64,000 bases of DNA from Paracoccus marinus (GTDB lineage: Bacteria; Pseudomonadota; Alphaproteobacteria; Rhodobacterales; Rhodobacteraceae): NCBI RefSeq assembly GCF_007018965.1, contig NZ_VJYZ01000005.1, positions 248,001 to 312,000 on the forward strand, given 5' to 3'. Positions 18,907 through 27,778 of the stretch are shown here, piece after piece; position 1 is the first letter of the stretch, and each line of letters starts with the position of its first letter. A program made the translations under genes and the position numbers. A model generated the notes under the pieces. It was not told the origin of the DNA and searched no databases. It saw only the letters and a program-made list of their open reading frames with translations.

Positions 18907-19326
18907 TCAGCCCGACACGAGGTGGCTCGCCACCGAGTACAGGTAGTCGCCCCGGCGGCGATCCGTCGCTGCGGACGCAAGCGTGATGGGCGAGCACGAG
19001 TCCCCGTCCCTGAAATCGACGAGGATCGGGAAGCCGTGGAAGATGCTTTCTTCGTCGTCGTCCAGCCGCCACGTGCCGCGGCCCGCGGTCTTGCGGATCG
19101 TTTCGCCGATGTAGGCACCGGCGTTGTTGATCATGCCGGCCATGTCGGCGCGGGCGGCGGCGATGTCGGGGTAACGGTCGAGCAGCCATGCCTCGAGCGG
19201 CTTGAGGGAGTCCAGGCTGTAGTCCAGCGTCACCTCCGCCGGAACGGCGGCGCGGAGTTCGTCAAGGTAGACGTAGATCGAGGCATGCCAGGTTTCGAAG
19301 TGATCCTGCCGCTGTTCGGGGGTCAT
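18907..19326 (-). CDS. Putative immunity protein of the adjacent toxin
   Basis: I do not recognise a family with confidence. The product is a 139-residue acidic protein (MTPEQRQDHFETW start) without signal peptide or membrane helix. It has a helical first half (LDYSLDSLKPLEAWLL) and a strand-rich end (FPILVDFRDG). I preferred the ATG at 19326 because AAGGA sits seven bases before it; an ATG at 19341 is possible. It starts 25 bases after the stop of the putative nuclease toxin, on the same strand, the usual order and spacing of toxin then immunity gene. The immunity role is inferred from position, size and charge only. Confidence 0.5.
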   Translation of the reverse strand: MTPEQRQDHFETWHASIYVYLDELRAAVPAEVTLDYSLDSLKPLEAWLLDRYPDIAAARADMAGMINNAGAYIGETIRKTAGRGTWRLDDDEESIFHGFPILVDFRDGDSCSPITLASAATDRRRGDYLYSVASHLVSG

Positions 19327-19351
19327 GAGCAAGTCCTTCATCGCCTTGATC

Positions 19352-20332
19352 CTAGCGCACTGTGGCTTTGATGCCGGCGGCTTTCAAGGCGTCCAGCAAG
19401 GGCTGCGACGCGGTCCCGTCCACCACCCACTCGACGTCCCAACCGCGCTTGACCAGCTCGGAGTCACGCTGCAGCTCCCAGTTGTTTTCCTGACTGAGGT
19501 ACTGGTACCCGGACTTGTGCTCGATGCCGCGCTGGGCCGCGTTGTCGCCGATATCAAAGCGACGATTGTAGCTCTGGCCATCCGGCATGTTTACGCGGGT
19601 CGTTGACTCGCGTGTTCCCCACCCGCGTTCAGCTTGCAGCGCGTCCGCCGCCTTGTGGGCATCGGTTGCGCGGGTCATGTTGCCTTCGTAGGTCTTGGAC
19701 CAGCGCTCGTAATTCCAGTTGCCGCCGCTGGCAGAATACTCCGACCAGGCGTTGCCCTTGTGGGCGAGCGAGCCCGCCGGCCCTTCCGCAGCCGCGCCCG
19801 GCAGGCGGCCGAGCGTCGCGCGCATCTCCAGCAGCTTTTGCTGGGCGTCCGCAGGCAGCTTGTCGAACATGCCCTTGGGGGCATGGTCGATCGCGTCCGC
19901 GATCTTCTTGAGGTGCGGCCCCGCGGCCTTGGCGAAATCGTTGTTCTTTAACGCCAGCTCGACCGCGTTCGACGCCGTTTCGGCCCATTTGCCGAGCTTG
20001 CCCAGCTTCGCCGCGTCGCCGACATAGGGGACGACACCGGCCAACGACAGACCCGCGCCCATCCAGTCGCCGCGGCCCAGCGAGATCAGCGTGTTCGCCC
20101 CGTCGGCGACCGGGGTCGGCTCGAAAATCCCCACGACGTCGAGCGCGACCTGGGTAACATCCAGCATCATTTCGCGGCTGTCGACGTGCTTGCCCGCCTG
20201 GTGCTTGCCCGCTTGCACGGGTTCGGGCGCAGGCCTGTAGGGGTGGTGAGACAGGTTCCGGGCTTGCGGCGTGATGGGAGGCAGCATCGGCAACACCAAT
20301 GATGTGAAATTGCACACAGTCTGGTTCAGCAT
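19352..20332 (-). CDS. Putative polymorphic toxin with pre-toxin region and REase-like nuclease domain
   Basis: The product is about 326 residues. Residues 20-55 are Pro/His-rich with a duplicated QAGKH. A hydrophobic, Gly-rich pre-toxin segment follows ([20 protein letters not shown], then [20 protein letters not shown]), typical of secreted polymorphic toxins. The C-terminal 110 residues carry a PD-(D/E)xK-like signature: FD (Asp260), then IEHKSG (Glu271, Lys273) and a WELQRD helix, as in REase-fold toxins. I chose the ATG at 20332; the ATG at 20287 is an alternative, and longer readings overlap miaB. No PAAR, Rhs or VgrG part is present, so the delivery route is unknown. An immunity-like gene follows. 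Confidence 0.6.
   Translation of the reverse strand: MLNQTVCNFTSLVLPMLPPITPQARNLSHHPYRPAPEPVQAGKHQAGKHVDSREMMLDVTQVALDVVGIFEPTPVADGANTLISLGRGDWMGAGLSLAGVVPYVGDAAKLGKLGKWAETASNAVELALKNNDFAKAAGPHLKKIADAIDHAPKGMFDKLPADAQQKLLEMRATLGRLPGAAAEGPAGSLAHKGNAWSEYSASGGNWNYERWSKTYEGNMTRATDAHKAADALQAERGWGTRESTTRVNMPDGQSYNRRFDIGDNAAQRGIEHKSGYQYLSQENNWELQRDSELVKRGWDVEWVVDGTASQPLLDALKAAGIKATVR
20303..20318. promoter_or_regulatory. CRP-like palindrome at the 5' end of the toxin gene
   Basis: TGTGA-AATTGC-ACACA matches the CRP/FNR-type TGTGA-N6-TCACA pattern at 9 of 10 positions. It lies between the two possible toxin starts. If the downstream start is used, this is an operator in the 5' region; if the upstream start is used, it is coding. 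It could be chance. Confidence 0.25.
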
Positions 20333-20495
20333 GCCGCTTCTGCGTAGCGGAAATATGGCAGTCGGTCCGCATGCGCGGAGCCTTGCCGATACTCGGCGAT
20401 CAAAGGCGGCGTCCTGCCGAAGATCGCCGTTGCCCCCGTCGCTTCCAAACCCGCCCGTCTTCCTGTATGACCCCGCAATTCCCGGGGACATCGCG

Positions 20496-21803
20496 ATGAC
20501 CGAACAGACGCCGAAGCGGCTTTTCATCAAGACCTATGGCTGCCAGATGAACGTCTATGACAGCCAGCGGATGGCCGAGGCGATGGGCGCCGAAGGGTAT
20601 GTGGAAACCGACCGTCCCGACGACGCGGACATGGTGCTGCTGAACACCTGCCACATCCGGGAAAAGGCGGCGGAAAAGCTGTATTCGGACCTGGGCCGGC
20701 TGAAACCGTTGAAAGCCGGTCGGCCGGACCTCAAGATCGGGGTCGCGGGCTGCGTGGCGCAGGCCGAGGGCGACGAGATCATCCGGCGGATGCCGATCGT
20801 CGATCTGGTCGTGGGCCCCCAGGCCTATCACCGCCTGCCGGCGATGGCGCGGGGGGACGCGCCGGCGGTGGACACCGACTTTCCGGCCGAGGACAAGTTC
20901 GACCACCTGCCCGCGCGCACGATGAACCGCGCGACCCGCCGCGCGCCTGCGGCCTTTCTGACCGTGCAGGAAGGCTGCGACAAGTTCTGCGCCTTCTGCG
21001 TCGTTCCCTATACGCGCGGGGCCGAGGTCAGCCGTCCGGCGGCCCGCATCCTCGCCGAGGCGCGCGATCTGGTCGCCCGCGGCGTGCGTGAGATCACCCT
21101 GCTGGGCCAGAACGTCAACGGCTGGCACGGCGAGGGGTTGGATGGGGCCGAGACGGGGTTCGGCGACCTGCCGGGGCTGGACCGCATCCGCTACACCACC
21201 AGCCACCCCAACGACATGGGCGACGATCTGATCGCCGCCCACCGCGACGTGCCGCAGCTGATGCCCTATCTGCATCTGCCGGTGCAGTCGGGGTCGGACC
21301 GGATCCTCAAGGCGATGAACCGCAAGCACACGGCCGATCACTACCTGCGGCTGATCGACCGCATCCGCGCGGCGCGCCCCGACATCCTGCTGACCAGCGA
21401 CTTCATCGTGGGCTTTCCGGGCGAGACGGACGCCGATCACGCGGCGACCCTGCGGCTGGTCGAGGCGGTGGGGTTCGGCACCGCCTTCAGCTTTCGCTAT
21501 TCGCCGCGCCCCGGCACGCCGGCGGCGGGCCGCGAGCCGGTCGAGGGCGCGGTCGCAGACGCCCGCCTGCAGGAACTGCAGGCGCTGCTGACGCGCCAGC
21601 AGCGCGCGGTGCAGGACGCGATGGTGGGGCGCACCGTGGGTGTGCTGTTCGAAAAGGCGGGCCGGCTTCCGGGCCAGATGGTCGGCAAGTCGGATTATCT
21701 GCACCCGGTCTTCGTGGATGCGCCCGACGCGCAGGTAGGCGACCTCGTGCCCGTGCGGATCAAGGCAAGCTCCACCAACTCGCTGGCGGGCGAACTGGTC
21801 TGA
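20496..21803 (+). CDS. miaB: tRNA-2-methylthio-N6-dimethylallyladenosine synthase MiaB
   Basis: This 435-residue radical-SAM enzyme adds the 2-methylthio group to i6A37 of tRNAs. The N-terminal domain shows the three cysteines of the second iron-sulfur cluster (YGCQMN, NTCHIR, AGCVAQ). The radical-SAM CxxxCxxC is in [15 protein letters not shown], and a C-terminal TRAM domain ends the protein. I chose the ATG at 20496 ([19 protein letters not shown]). It is divergent from the toxin gene across about 160 bases. Confidence 0.95.
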   Translation: MTEQTPKRLFIKTYGCQMNVYDSQRMAEAMGAEGYVETDRPDDADMVLLNTCHIREKAAEKLYSDLGRLKPLKAGRPDLKIGVAGCVAQAEGDEIIRRMPIVDLVVGPQAYHRLPAMARGDAPAVDTDFPAEDKFDHLPARTMNRATRRAPAAFLTVQEGCDKFCAFCVVPYTRGAEVSRPAARILAEARDLVARGVREITLLGQNVNGWHGEGLDGAETGFGDLPGLDRIRYTTSHPNDMGDDLIAAHRDVPQLMPYLHLPVQSGSDRILKAMNRKHTADHYLRLIDRIRAARPDILLTSDFIVGFPGETDADHAATLRLVEAVGFGTAFSFRYSPRPGTPAAGREPVEGAVADARLQELQALLTRQQRAVQDAMVGRTVGVLFEKAGRLPGQMVGKSDYLHPVFVDAPDAQVGDLVPVRIKASSTNSLAGELV

Positions 21804-21946
21804 CGGCGGGGTGCCCGCGCGTCCCCGACCGCCCCTTGACCCGCCCGTTCCGCCGCACTGGACAAGCGACCGCCCCGCCGCGATAACGCCGACGCGGCGC
21901 GGCTTGTCCCTCGCCACCTGACCCTGCCCATGGATTCCCGCGCCGA

Positions 21947-22438
21947 ATGCTGATCGTGACGACGAATGCCATCCCCGCCGCAAGCGATGCGGCCGCGATG
22001 GAGGGATGGGCCGAGCCCCGCGTGCTGGTCGTCCTGCCCGCCTCGGGCTGGACCGAGGCCGAGCTGACCGCGATCCAGTCCCGCGCCACCGTGATCGAAT
22101 ATCTTCAGCCCCGCGCGACCTTTTCGGCGCTGATGGGCGACGTTCAGGACATGATGCGCCAGACCGTCCGGCCGGTGACGGGGCCGCTTCTGTTCCTCGA
22201 CACGCCGCCGGTGGGCGACCTGTCGATCGCCGCGCAGGCGCAGGCGGCCGCGGGGGCGCCCCATGGCATCACCGCCGACGTGGGCGGCGACGGCCGGATG
22301 AAACGGCTTTTGCTGGGCGAGATGGTGGCGACAAGCCCGCTTTTGCCGCAGCTTCTGGACCACCTCGCCCGGCGCGAGGTGGATGACACGCGCTTTGCCC
22401 AGGCGCTTCGCACCCCCTTCCTGCAGGCCCCCGCATGA
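21947..22438 (+). CDS. Unknown protein of a surface-glycan cluster
   Basis: I do not recognise this 163-residue protein. It has no signal peptide or clear membrane helix. The predicted pattern alternates strands and helices (PRVLVVLPASGW, ATVIEYLQPRATFSALMGDV, GPLLFLDTPPVGDLSIAAQA), like a small alpha/beta domain. It ends in a four-base overlap with the glycosyltransferase/RgpF gene, so it is coupled to it and probably works with it. Codon use and composition match the neighbours. Confidence 0.65.
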   Translation: MLIVTTNAIPAASDAAAMEGWAEPRVLVVLPASGWTEAELTAIQSRATVIEYLQPRATFSALMGDVQDMMRQTVRPVTGPLLFLDTPPVGDLSIAAQAQAAAGAPHGITADVGGDGRMKRLLLGEMVATSPLLPQLLDHLARREVDDTRFAQALRTPFLQAPA

Positions 22439-24990
22439 GCAAGCTCGACGAGATCTGGACCACCTACGCCGGCCCCGCGGGCCTGCTTGAGGGGCGGCCC
22501 GACTTCCGGCTGGACCCGGTGTTCTACGGCCCCGGCATGTCCAAGGTGGAACGGCTGCAATATTCGCCGCAGCGCCATTACGAAAAAACGGGCCGCGCCG
22601 AGGGCCGTCCGGGCAACACCTTTCGCGGCATGGGCAACGTGCGCCCGCCCGCCATCGACAACGCGCTGGCGAGCCTCGTCACCGACCCCGACCTGACCGA
22701 GGCGATCGCGGCCGGCGACCCCGAGGCGCTGGAACTCGCGTTCGAGCTGATCCGGCTGGGCGATCCGATCGACGCCCGGGTGTCGGACTTTTCCGGCCGC
22801 GCCTATCTGCGGGCGCATCCCGACCTGATGCAGGCGCAGGTGCAGCCACTGGAACACTACCTCGTCTATGGCTACGCCGAGGGGCGCACGACTTTGGGCG
22901 CGCTGCGCAAGAAGCGGACCCGCGGCGCGCGGCCGTTCCGCCCCGACCGCCCGACCTGCCTGATCTGCATCCACGAGATGTCGCGCACCGGCGCCCCCGT
23001 CGTCGGCCGCGACATGGCCCGCGAGGCGGCCGAGGATCACAACGTCATCGTCATGTCGCTGCGCGGCGGAGAGTTGCTGGACCAGTTCGTCGAGAACGCC
23101 TGCGAGGTCGTGATCACGGAAAATCCGCTGCAGGACATGACCTACTTCTCGGACCCGATCTTCTCGCGGATCGCGTTCGCGGTGACGAACTCGGTCGAGA
23201 CGTGGCCGATGCTGCCCTATCTGGTAGCGCACGGGATCCCGTTCGCGTCCTACATCCACGAATATTCGGAATATTATTCGCTCTTCAACGCGATCTATCA
23301 CGCGCCGCTGTTCGCCGACCTGATCGTCTATTCCTCGGACACCGTGCGCGACGGCTGGCGCGGGCGGCTGGCCGACATCGACTTCGACGTGGAACGCGAT
23401 TCGGTCGTGGTGCCGCAGCGGGGGCTGGCGGTCGGCGGCGTGGACGCGGCGACCCGCAGCATCGCCCGCGCGCGCCTGTCCGAGATGCTGGGCCGCGACC
23501 TGACCGACGCGCGCATCGTCTGCGGGGCAGGGCACCTGCAATGGCGCAAGGGCACCGACATCTTCGCGATGACCGCGCAGATCTGCCGCGACCGCGACCC
23601 CGATACGGTGTTCGTCTGGATCGGCGACGGGCTCGACGCGCAGGACATGCTGTTCGGGGTCTGGATGACCGCCCATCTCAACCGCATCGGCGCGGGCGAG
23701 AAGGGGTCGAACCTGTTCCTGCTGCCCGCCGGGCCGGCCTACAACGACGTGCTGGCCGCGTCCGACGCGATGTTCCTGTCGTCGCGGCTGGACCCGCTGC
23801 CCAACGTCGTCTTCGACGCGCTCGACAAGGGCTGCCGGATCGTCCAGTTCGACGGCGGCTCGGGCTTCTGCGACCCCGTCTATCGCGCGTCGGAGCAGTT
23901 CACGACTGTCGAATACGCAAACCCGCTGGAGGCGGCCGAGGCGATCCTGGCGCTGCCCGCCAAGGAACCGGCCGAAGGGGCGGGCCCGCGCCCGCCCACG
24001 CCGCTTCTGACCCGTATCCGCGACCTTCTGTTCGCGCGCCTCACCTCGCAGCGCCGGTTTGTCCATGGCGCGTCCGAGTTCGACATTCCCGTTCTCTACA
24101 CCACGCACCGCGACGACGCCGCTCTACGTGTGCGCGAGCGCGAGAAGATGATGCGCTACGGCCGCCGCCGGATGTGGCGCGACCTGGCCGACGTGCAGCA
24201 GGCCGTGGACGGGTCCGACAACTGGATGCACAAGGGGATGCGGCTGCTGCCCTTTGCCGCCGCCGAACCGCGCGGCGTGCCGCCGTTCGCGATGCACATC
24301 CACGCCTACTATACCGACGAACTCGCCAGCGACCTGCGCGAACACTGCGCCTATGGCCTTGCCCGCCGGATCGTGGTGACCACCGACACCGAACGCAAGC
24401 GCGACGATATCCAGGCGATCTTCGCCGCCGCCGGCCGGTCGGTCGAGGTGCGGCTGGCGCCGAACCGCGGCCGCGACATCCTGCCGTTCATGGACCTGTT
24501 CCGCGACGGCGGCGCCGGGTTCGACGACGAGATCTGGTGCCACCTGCACCAGAAGAAGTCGATCGGCGTGACCGTGGGCGGCGACGTGTGGCGCAACTTC
24601 CTCAAGCGCATCCTCTTGGGCGACGAGACAAAGCTGTCGAACGCGCTGTCGCAGATCGCCCAGCCCCGGGTGGGTCTGGTCGCGCCGATGGACCCCTATT
24701 ACGTGTCGTGGAACGCGACCCGGCAACTGGTCCACCGCATGGCCGACCGCCTGCCGGGCCCGGTGCCGCAGACACCGCTGCTGTTCCCGGTGGGCAACAT
24801 GTTCTGGACCCGCCGCCAGGTCGTGGAACGGATGAACGCCTTTTTCGGACCCGGCTATCCGTGGCCCAACGAGCCGGTGGGGATCGACGGGTCCGAATAC
24901 CACCTGATCGAGCGTCTGTGGCCCGCGATGGCGGTTCAGGAAGGGCTCGATTCCGTGTTCGTCCACAAGCTGGACGAGCAGAGGAGGTAG
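22435..24990 (+). CDS. Fusion of a GT4-type glycosyltransferase and a rhamnan-synthesis RgpF-like domain
   Basis: This is an 851-residue protein. A helical N-terminal part (about 1-165) precedes a GT-B/GT4-like region. Landmarks are LICIHEMSRTGAPVVGRDMA near 176, then VCGAGHLQWRKGTDIF, WIGDGLDAQD and FLSSRLDPLPNVVFDALDKG, the last two matching the nucleotide-sugar-binding half. From about 618 it reads FAMHIHAYYTDEL, NRGRDILPFMDLF and WCHLHQKKS, the signature of RgpF/rhamnan-synthesis proteins that build cell-wall polysaccharide. No membrane helix is seen, so it probably works on the cytoplasmic face. It is followed by two sulfotransferase-like genes. Confidence 0.82.
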   Translation: MSKLDEIWTTYAGPAGLLEGRPDFRLDPVFYGPGMSKVERLQYSPQRHYEKTGRAEGRPGNTFRGMGNVRPPAIDNALASLVTDPDLTEAIAAGDPEALELAFELIRLGDPIDARVSDFSGRAYLRAHPDLMQAQVQPLEHYLVYGYAEGRTTLGALRKKRTRGARPFRPDRPTCLICIHEMSRTGAPVVGRDMAREAAEDHNVIVMSLRGGELLDQFVENACEVVITENPLQDMTYFSDPIFSRIAFAVTNSVETWPMLPYLVAHGIPFASYIHEYSEYYSLFNAIYHAPLFADLIVYSSDTVRDGWRGRLADIDFDVERDSVVVPQRGLAVGGVDAATRSIARARLSEMLGRDLTDARIVCGAGHLQWRKGTDIFAMTAQICRDRDPDTVFVWIGDGLDAQDMLFGVWMTAHLNRIGAGEKGSNLFLLPAGPAYNDVLAASDAMFLSSRLDPLPNVVFDALDKGCRIVQFDGGSGFCDPVYRASEQFTTVEYANPLEAAEAILALPAKEPAEGAGPRPPTPLLTRIRDLLFARLTSQRRFVHGASEFDIPVLYTTHRDDAALRVREREKMMRYGRRRMWRDLADVQQAVDGSDNWMHKGMRLLPFAAAEPRGVPPFAMHIHAYYTDELASDLREHCAYGLARRIVVTTDTERKRDDIQAIFAAAGRSVEVRLAPNRGRDILPFMDLFRDGGAGFDDEIWCHLHQKKSIGVTVGGDVWRNFLKRILLGDETKLSNALSQIAQPRVGLVAPMDPYYVSWNATRQLVHRMADRLPGPVPQTPLLFPVGNMFWTRRQVVERMNAFFGPGYPWPNEPVGIDGSEYHLIERLWPAMAVQEGLDSVFVHKLDEQRR

Positions 24991-24995
24991 CGGCC

Positions 24996-26039
24996 ATGCG
25001 CGTCGTCATCCATGCCGGCATGCACAAGACCGGATCGAGCGCGGTCCAGCAGCATTTCGCGGGCCACCCGACGCCCGGCGTCTCTTACGCTCCGTGGAAC
25101 GAGGGCAATCACTGCGGCCTGTTCATCCTGCTGTTCGAGGACCCCGAAAAGGCGGCGCGGTACCACGGCTTCGTCCATCGAGGGCCCGAATACATCGCGC
25201 AGCTGCCCGCCATGCGCGAGGAATGGCTGTCGCGGCTGCGCGCGACGATGGACGCGGCCGGCACCGACACCGTGGTGTTTTCGGCCGAGGACATCTCGCT
25301 GCCGATCTATCGGGACGCGGTCGTGCGGATGCGCGATTTCTTCGCCGCGTGGACCGACCGGATCGACGTCGTGGCCTATGCCCGCAGCCCGCGTTCGTTC
25401 GCGGTCAGCGCGTTCCAGCAGATGGTCAAGGACGGTCTGAACCGCCTCGCCCCCGAGGAGCTTTGGCCGCACTACCGCGCCCGGTTCGAGCTGCTGGACC
25501 AGATCTTCGGGGCCGACCGCGTCGATCTGCGGACCTACGACCGGGCCGAGCTGATCGGCGGCGACATCGTGCGCGACTTTGCGGCGGTGCTGGGCGTCGC
25601 GGCGGGCGGCCAGATCGCGCCCGACGTGAACGCGACGCTGAGCGCCGAGGCGACGGCGCTGCTGTTCGCGCAGCGCAAGCTGGGCGACAACCTTCCGACC
25701 GGGTTCCCGGGCGCGCAGGTGGCCAACCACGTCTTCACCACCCGCATGTCCGCGCTTGGCCGTTCGCGGTTCGACTTCTCGGACGCGCTGTGGGCGCCGG
25801 TCATGCAGCGCCACGCCGACGACATGGCCTGGATTCAGTCGCGTATGGGGCGGCCGCTTGTCGACAGGCGAGCGCAGGGCGCGATCTCGATCGGGTCCGA
25901 GGGTGATCTGCTGGCGCTTGCCCATGAGAGCCGCGGCCTGATCGAAAAGGCGCTCAGGGACTGCATCGCCCAGCCGCGCCGTCCCGACCTGCGCGACACC
26001 ATCCGGGCCGTGGACCAGTTGAGAAAGCTGAGCACCTGA
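24996..26039 (+). CDS. Sulfotransferase-like protein
   Basis: This 347-residue protein has a start fixed by a strong GAGGAGG nine bases before the ATG at 24996. Residues 6-15 (HAGMHKTGSS) form the 5'-phosphosulfate-binding loop of PAPS-dependent sulfotransferases. A second segment, IDVVAYARSPRSFAVSAFQQM, fits the 3'-phosphate-binding Arg/Ser motif. It probably sulfates a sugar made by the neighbouring glycosyltransferase. PAPS itself would have to be supplied from elsewhere in the genome. Confidence 0.78.
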   Translation: MRVVIHAGMHKTGSSAVQQHFAGHPTPGVSYAPWNEGNHCGLFILLFEDPEKAARYHGFVHRGPEYIAQLPAMREEWLSRLRATMDAAGTDTVVFSAEDISLPIYRDAVVRMRDFFAAWTDRIDVVAYARSPRSFAVSAFQQMVKDGLNRLAPEELWPHYRARFELLDQIFGADRVDLRTYDRAELIGGDIVRDFAAVLGVAAGGQIAPDVNATLSAEATALLFAQRKLGDNLPTGFPGAQVANHVFTTRMSALGRSRFDFSDALWAPVMQRHADDMAWIQSRMGRPLVDRRAQGAISIGSEGDLLALAHESRGLIEKALRDCIAQPRRPDLRDTIRAVDQLRKLST

Positions 26040-26040
26040 G

Positions 26041-27726
26041 ATGACCCCGCTCGACCAGAAGAAGCTTCAGCGCCGCGCGTCCAAGGCGATGCGGGCCGTC
26101 CGCGGCGCCAGCACGGCGCTGCCCGACTTGCGGCGCCGGGCCATCGTCGTTCTGGGGATGCACCGCTCCGGCACCTCGGCCCTGACCGGGGTGCTGGCCG
26201 AGATGGGTTGCACCATGCCCGAACACCTGATGGCGCCCGAAGAGATGAACCCCAAGGGCTTCTTCGAATCCGACGCGGTGACGGGGCTGAACGAACGGCT
26301 GCTCGCCTCGGCCGGGATGCGCTGGTTCAGCTTTCCGCCGTTCCCGCGCGAATGGTACCGCTCGGCCGCCGCCGCCGAGTTCGCGGCCGAAGCGGACGAA
26401 ACGCTGCGCGCCGAATACGGCGACGCCGACATCTTCGCGATGAAGGATCCCCGGATCTGCCGCCTGGTCTCGTTCTGGGACGCCGTGCTGCGCCGCGCCG
26501 GTTGCCGGCCGGTCTATGTCTGCACGCACCGCCACCCGGTGGACGTGGCATCCTCGCTTCAGTATCGCAGCGGCTACGATCTGGATTACGGGCTGCTGCT
26601 GTGGCTGCGCCACCAGCTGGACGCTGAGGCCGACAGCCGCGGCAAGCCGCGCGTGTTCGTGAGCTACGACCAGCTGATGAGCGACTGGGCCACGTCGGTG
26701 ACGAAGATCGGGGCGTCGCTGAACATCGCCTGGCCGCTAAGCGTGGACGAGGCGCGGCCGGGGGTCGAAGGGTTCCTCAGCAGCGCGCTGCGGAACTTTG
26801 CCGCCCGCGACGACGACGGGTCCTCGCCGATGCCCGACTGGGTGGCCGAGGTGCATGTCATCATCGAACGCTGGGCCGCGCTTGGCGAGGACGCGGCCGA
26901 CCATCCCCGCCTTGATGCGATCCGCGCGCATCTGGACGCAGCCACCCCGACGCTGGGTCAGGCGGTCCGGGGGCTGCAGTCGCGGGCCGAGGAAAAGAAG
27001 GCCCAGGCGGGCGTGATCGCCGGGCTCGAGGAACGGCTGGTCGCCGAAACGGGCGCCCTGACCGACCGCCTGGCCGCCGAGGCTGCGGAACTGAACGATC
27101 GTCTCGTCACCGAAACCACCGCGCTGAACCGGACTTTCGCGGTCGAGCGCGCGGCGCTGGAAAACCGCTTCGCCGCCGAGCGCGCGCAGCAGAACGACCA
27201 GCTTGCCGCCCGGGATCAGGCGCTGGCTGCGGCGAACGAGCGCGCGGCGCTTCTGGACAACGTCATCCTGCAGCGCGCGCAGGAGATCGAGGACCGCACC
27301 CGCGAGGCGGCCGAGGTCACGGCACGGCTTGCCGCGTTGCAGGCCGACATGGACCGGCTGCGCTCGCAACACGACGCGCTGCGGGTCCGCCACGACCGCG
27401 AGAACCGGCAGCTGCGCCAGATGACCACCCATGTCGCCGCGCTGATGCTGCGCGACGTGGACGAGCGGCTGGACGGCAGGACGCCGGCTGCCGCCGCCAC
27501 GCCGGCCGGGGCTCGACCCGGCATGCCCGAGCCTGCGCCGGGCGACGCAAGCCAGACCGGCACCGCCGGGCAGGCGCGCGTCGAGGAACTCGAGCGGCAG
27601 CTGGCCGAGCTGTCACGCCACAGCGCCGGGCTCGAGGTCGCGGTGCGGGAACTTACGTCCAGCACGTCATGGACGATGACGAAGCCGATGCGTTGGATGT
27701 CGGGCCGCGTGCGCCGCAAACCCTGA
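26041..27726 (+). CDS. Sulfotransferase-like protein with long C-terminal coiled coil
   Basis: This is a 561-residue protein. Residues 39-46 (GMHRSGTS) form the PAPS-binding loop, and VYVCTHRHPVDVASSLQ is the 3'-phosphate motif of the sulfotransferase family. From about residue 312 to 470 the sequence is an uninterrupted Ala/Glu/Arg/Leu heptad pattern (EERLVAETGALTDRLAAEAA and onward), a predicted coiled coil, then a Pro/Ala linker and a second short coil. It begins one base after the previous stop. The coil suggests oligomerisation or scaffolding of the glycan-modifying enzymes; that is inference. Confidence 0.78.
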   Translation: MTPLDQKKLQRRASKAMRAVRGASTALPDLRRRAIVVLGMHRSGTSALTGVLAEMGCTMPEHLMAPEEMNPKGFFESDAVTGLNERLLASAGMRWFSFPPFPREWYRSAAAAEFAAEADETLRAEYGDADIFAMKDPRICRLVSFWDAVLRRAGCRPVYVCTHRHPVDVASSLQYRSGYDLDYGLLLWLRHQLDAEADSRGKPRVFVSYDQLMSDWATSVTKIGASLNIAWPLSVDEARPGVEGFLSSALRNFAARDDDGSSPMPDWVAEVHVIIERWAALGEDAADHPRLDAIRAHLDAATPTLGQAVRGLQSRAEEKKAQAGVIAGLEERLVAETGALTDRLAAEAAELNDRLVTETTALNRTFAVERAALENRFAAERAQQNDQLAARDQALAAANERAALLDNVILQRAQEIEDRTREAAEVTARLAALQADMDRLRSQHDALRVRHDRENRQLRQMTTHVAALMLRDVDERLDGRTPAAAATPAGARPGMPEPAPGDASQTGTAGQARVEELERQLAELSRHSAGLEVAVRELTSSTSWTMTKPMRWMSGRVRRKP

Positions 27727-27778
27727 GACACACTCGGGCCACGCCGGGCCGGCACGGCGCCGCGCCCAGCCGATCGGA

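Noticed and set aside
23202..24995. Long plus-strand open frame running into the first sulfotransferase gene
   Set aside because: It lies in another frame of the glycosyltransferase/RgpF gene, is Arg/Ala-rich without domain motifs, and stays open only because of high GC. The true start at 24996 has a strong ribosome-binding site.
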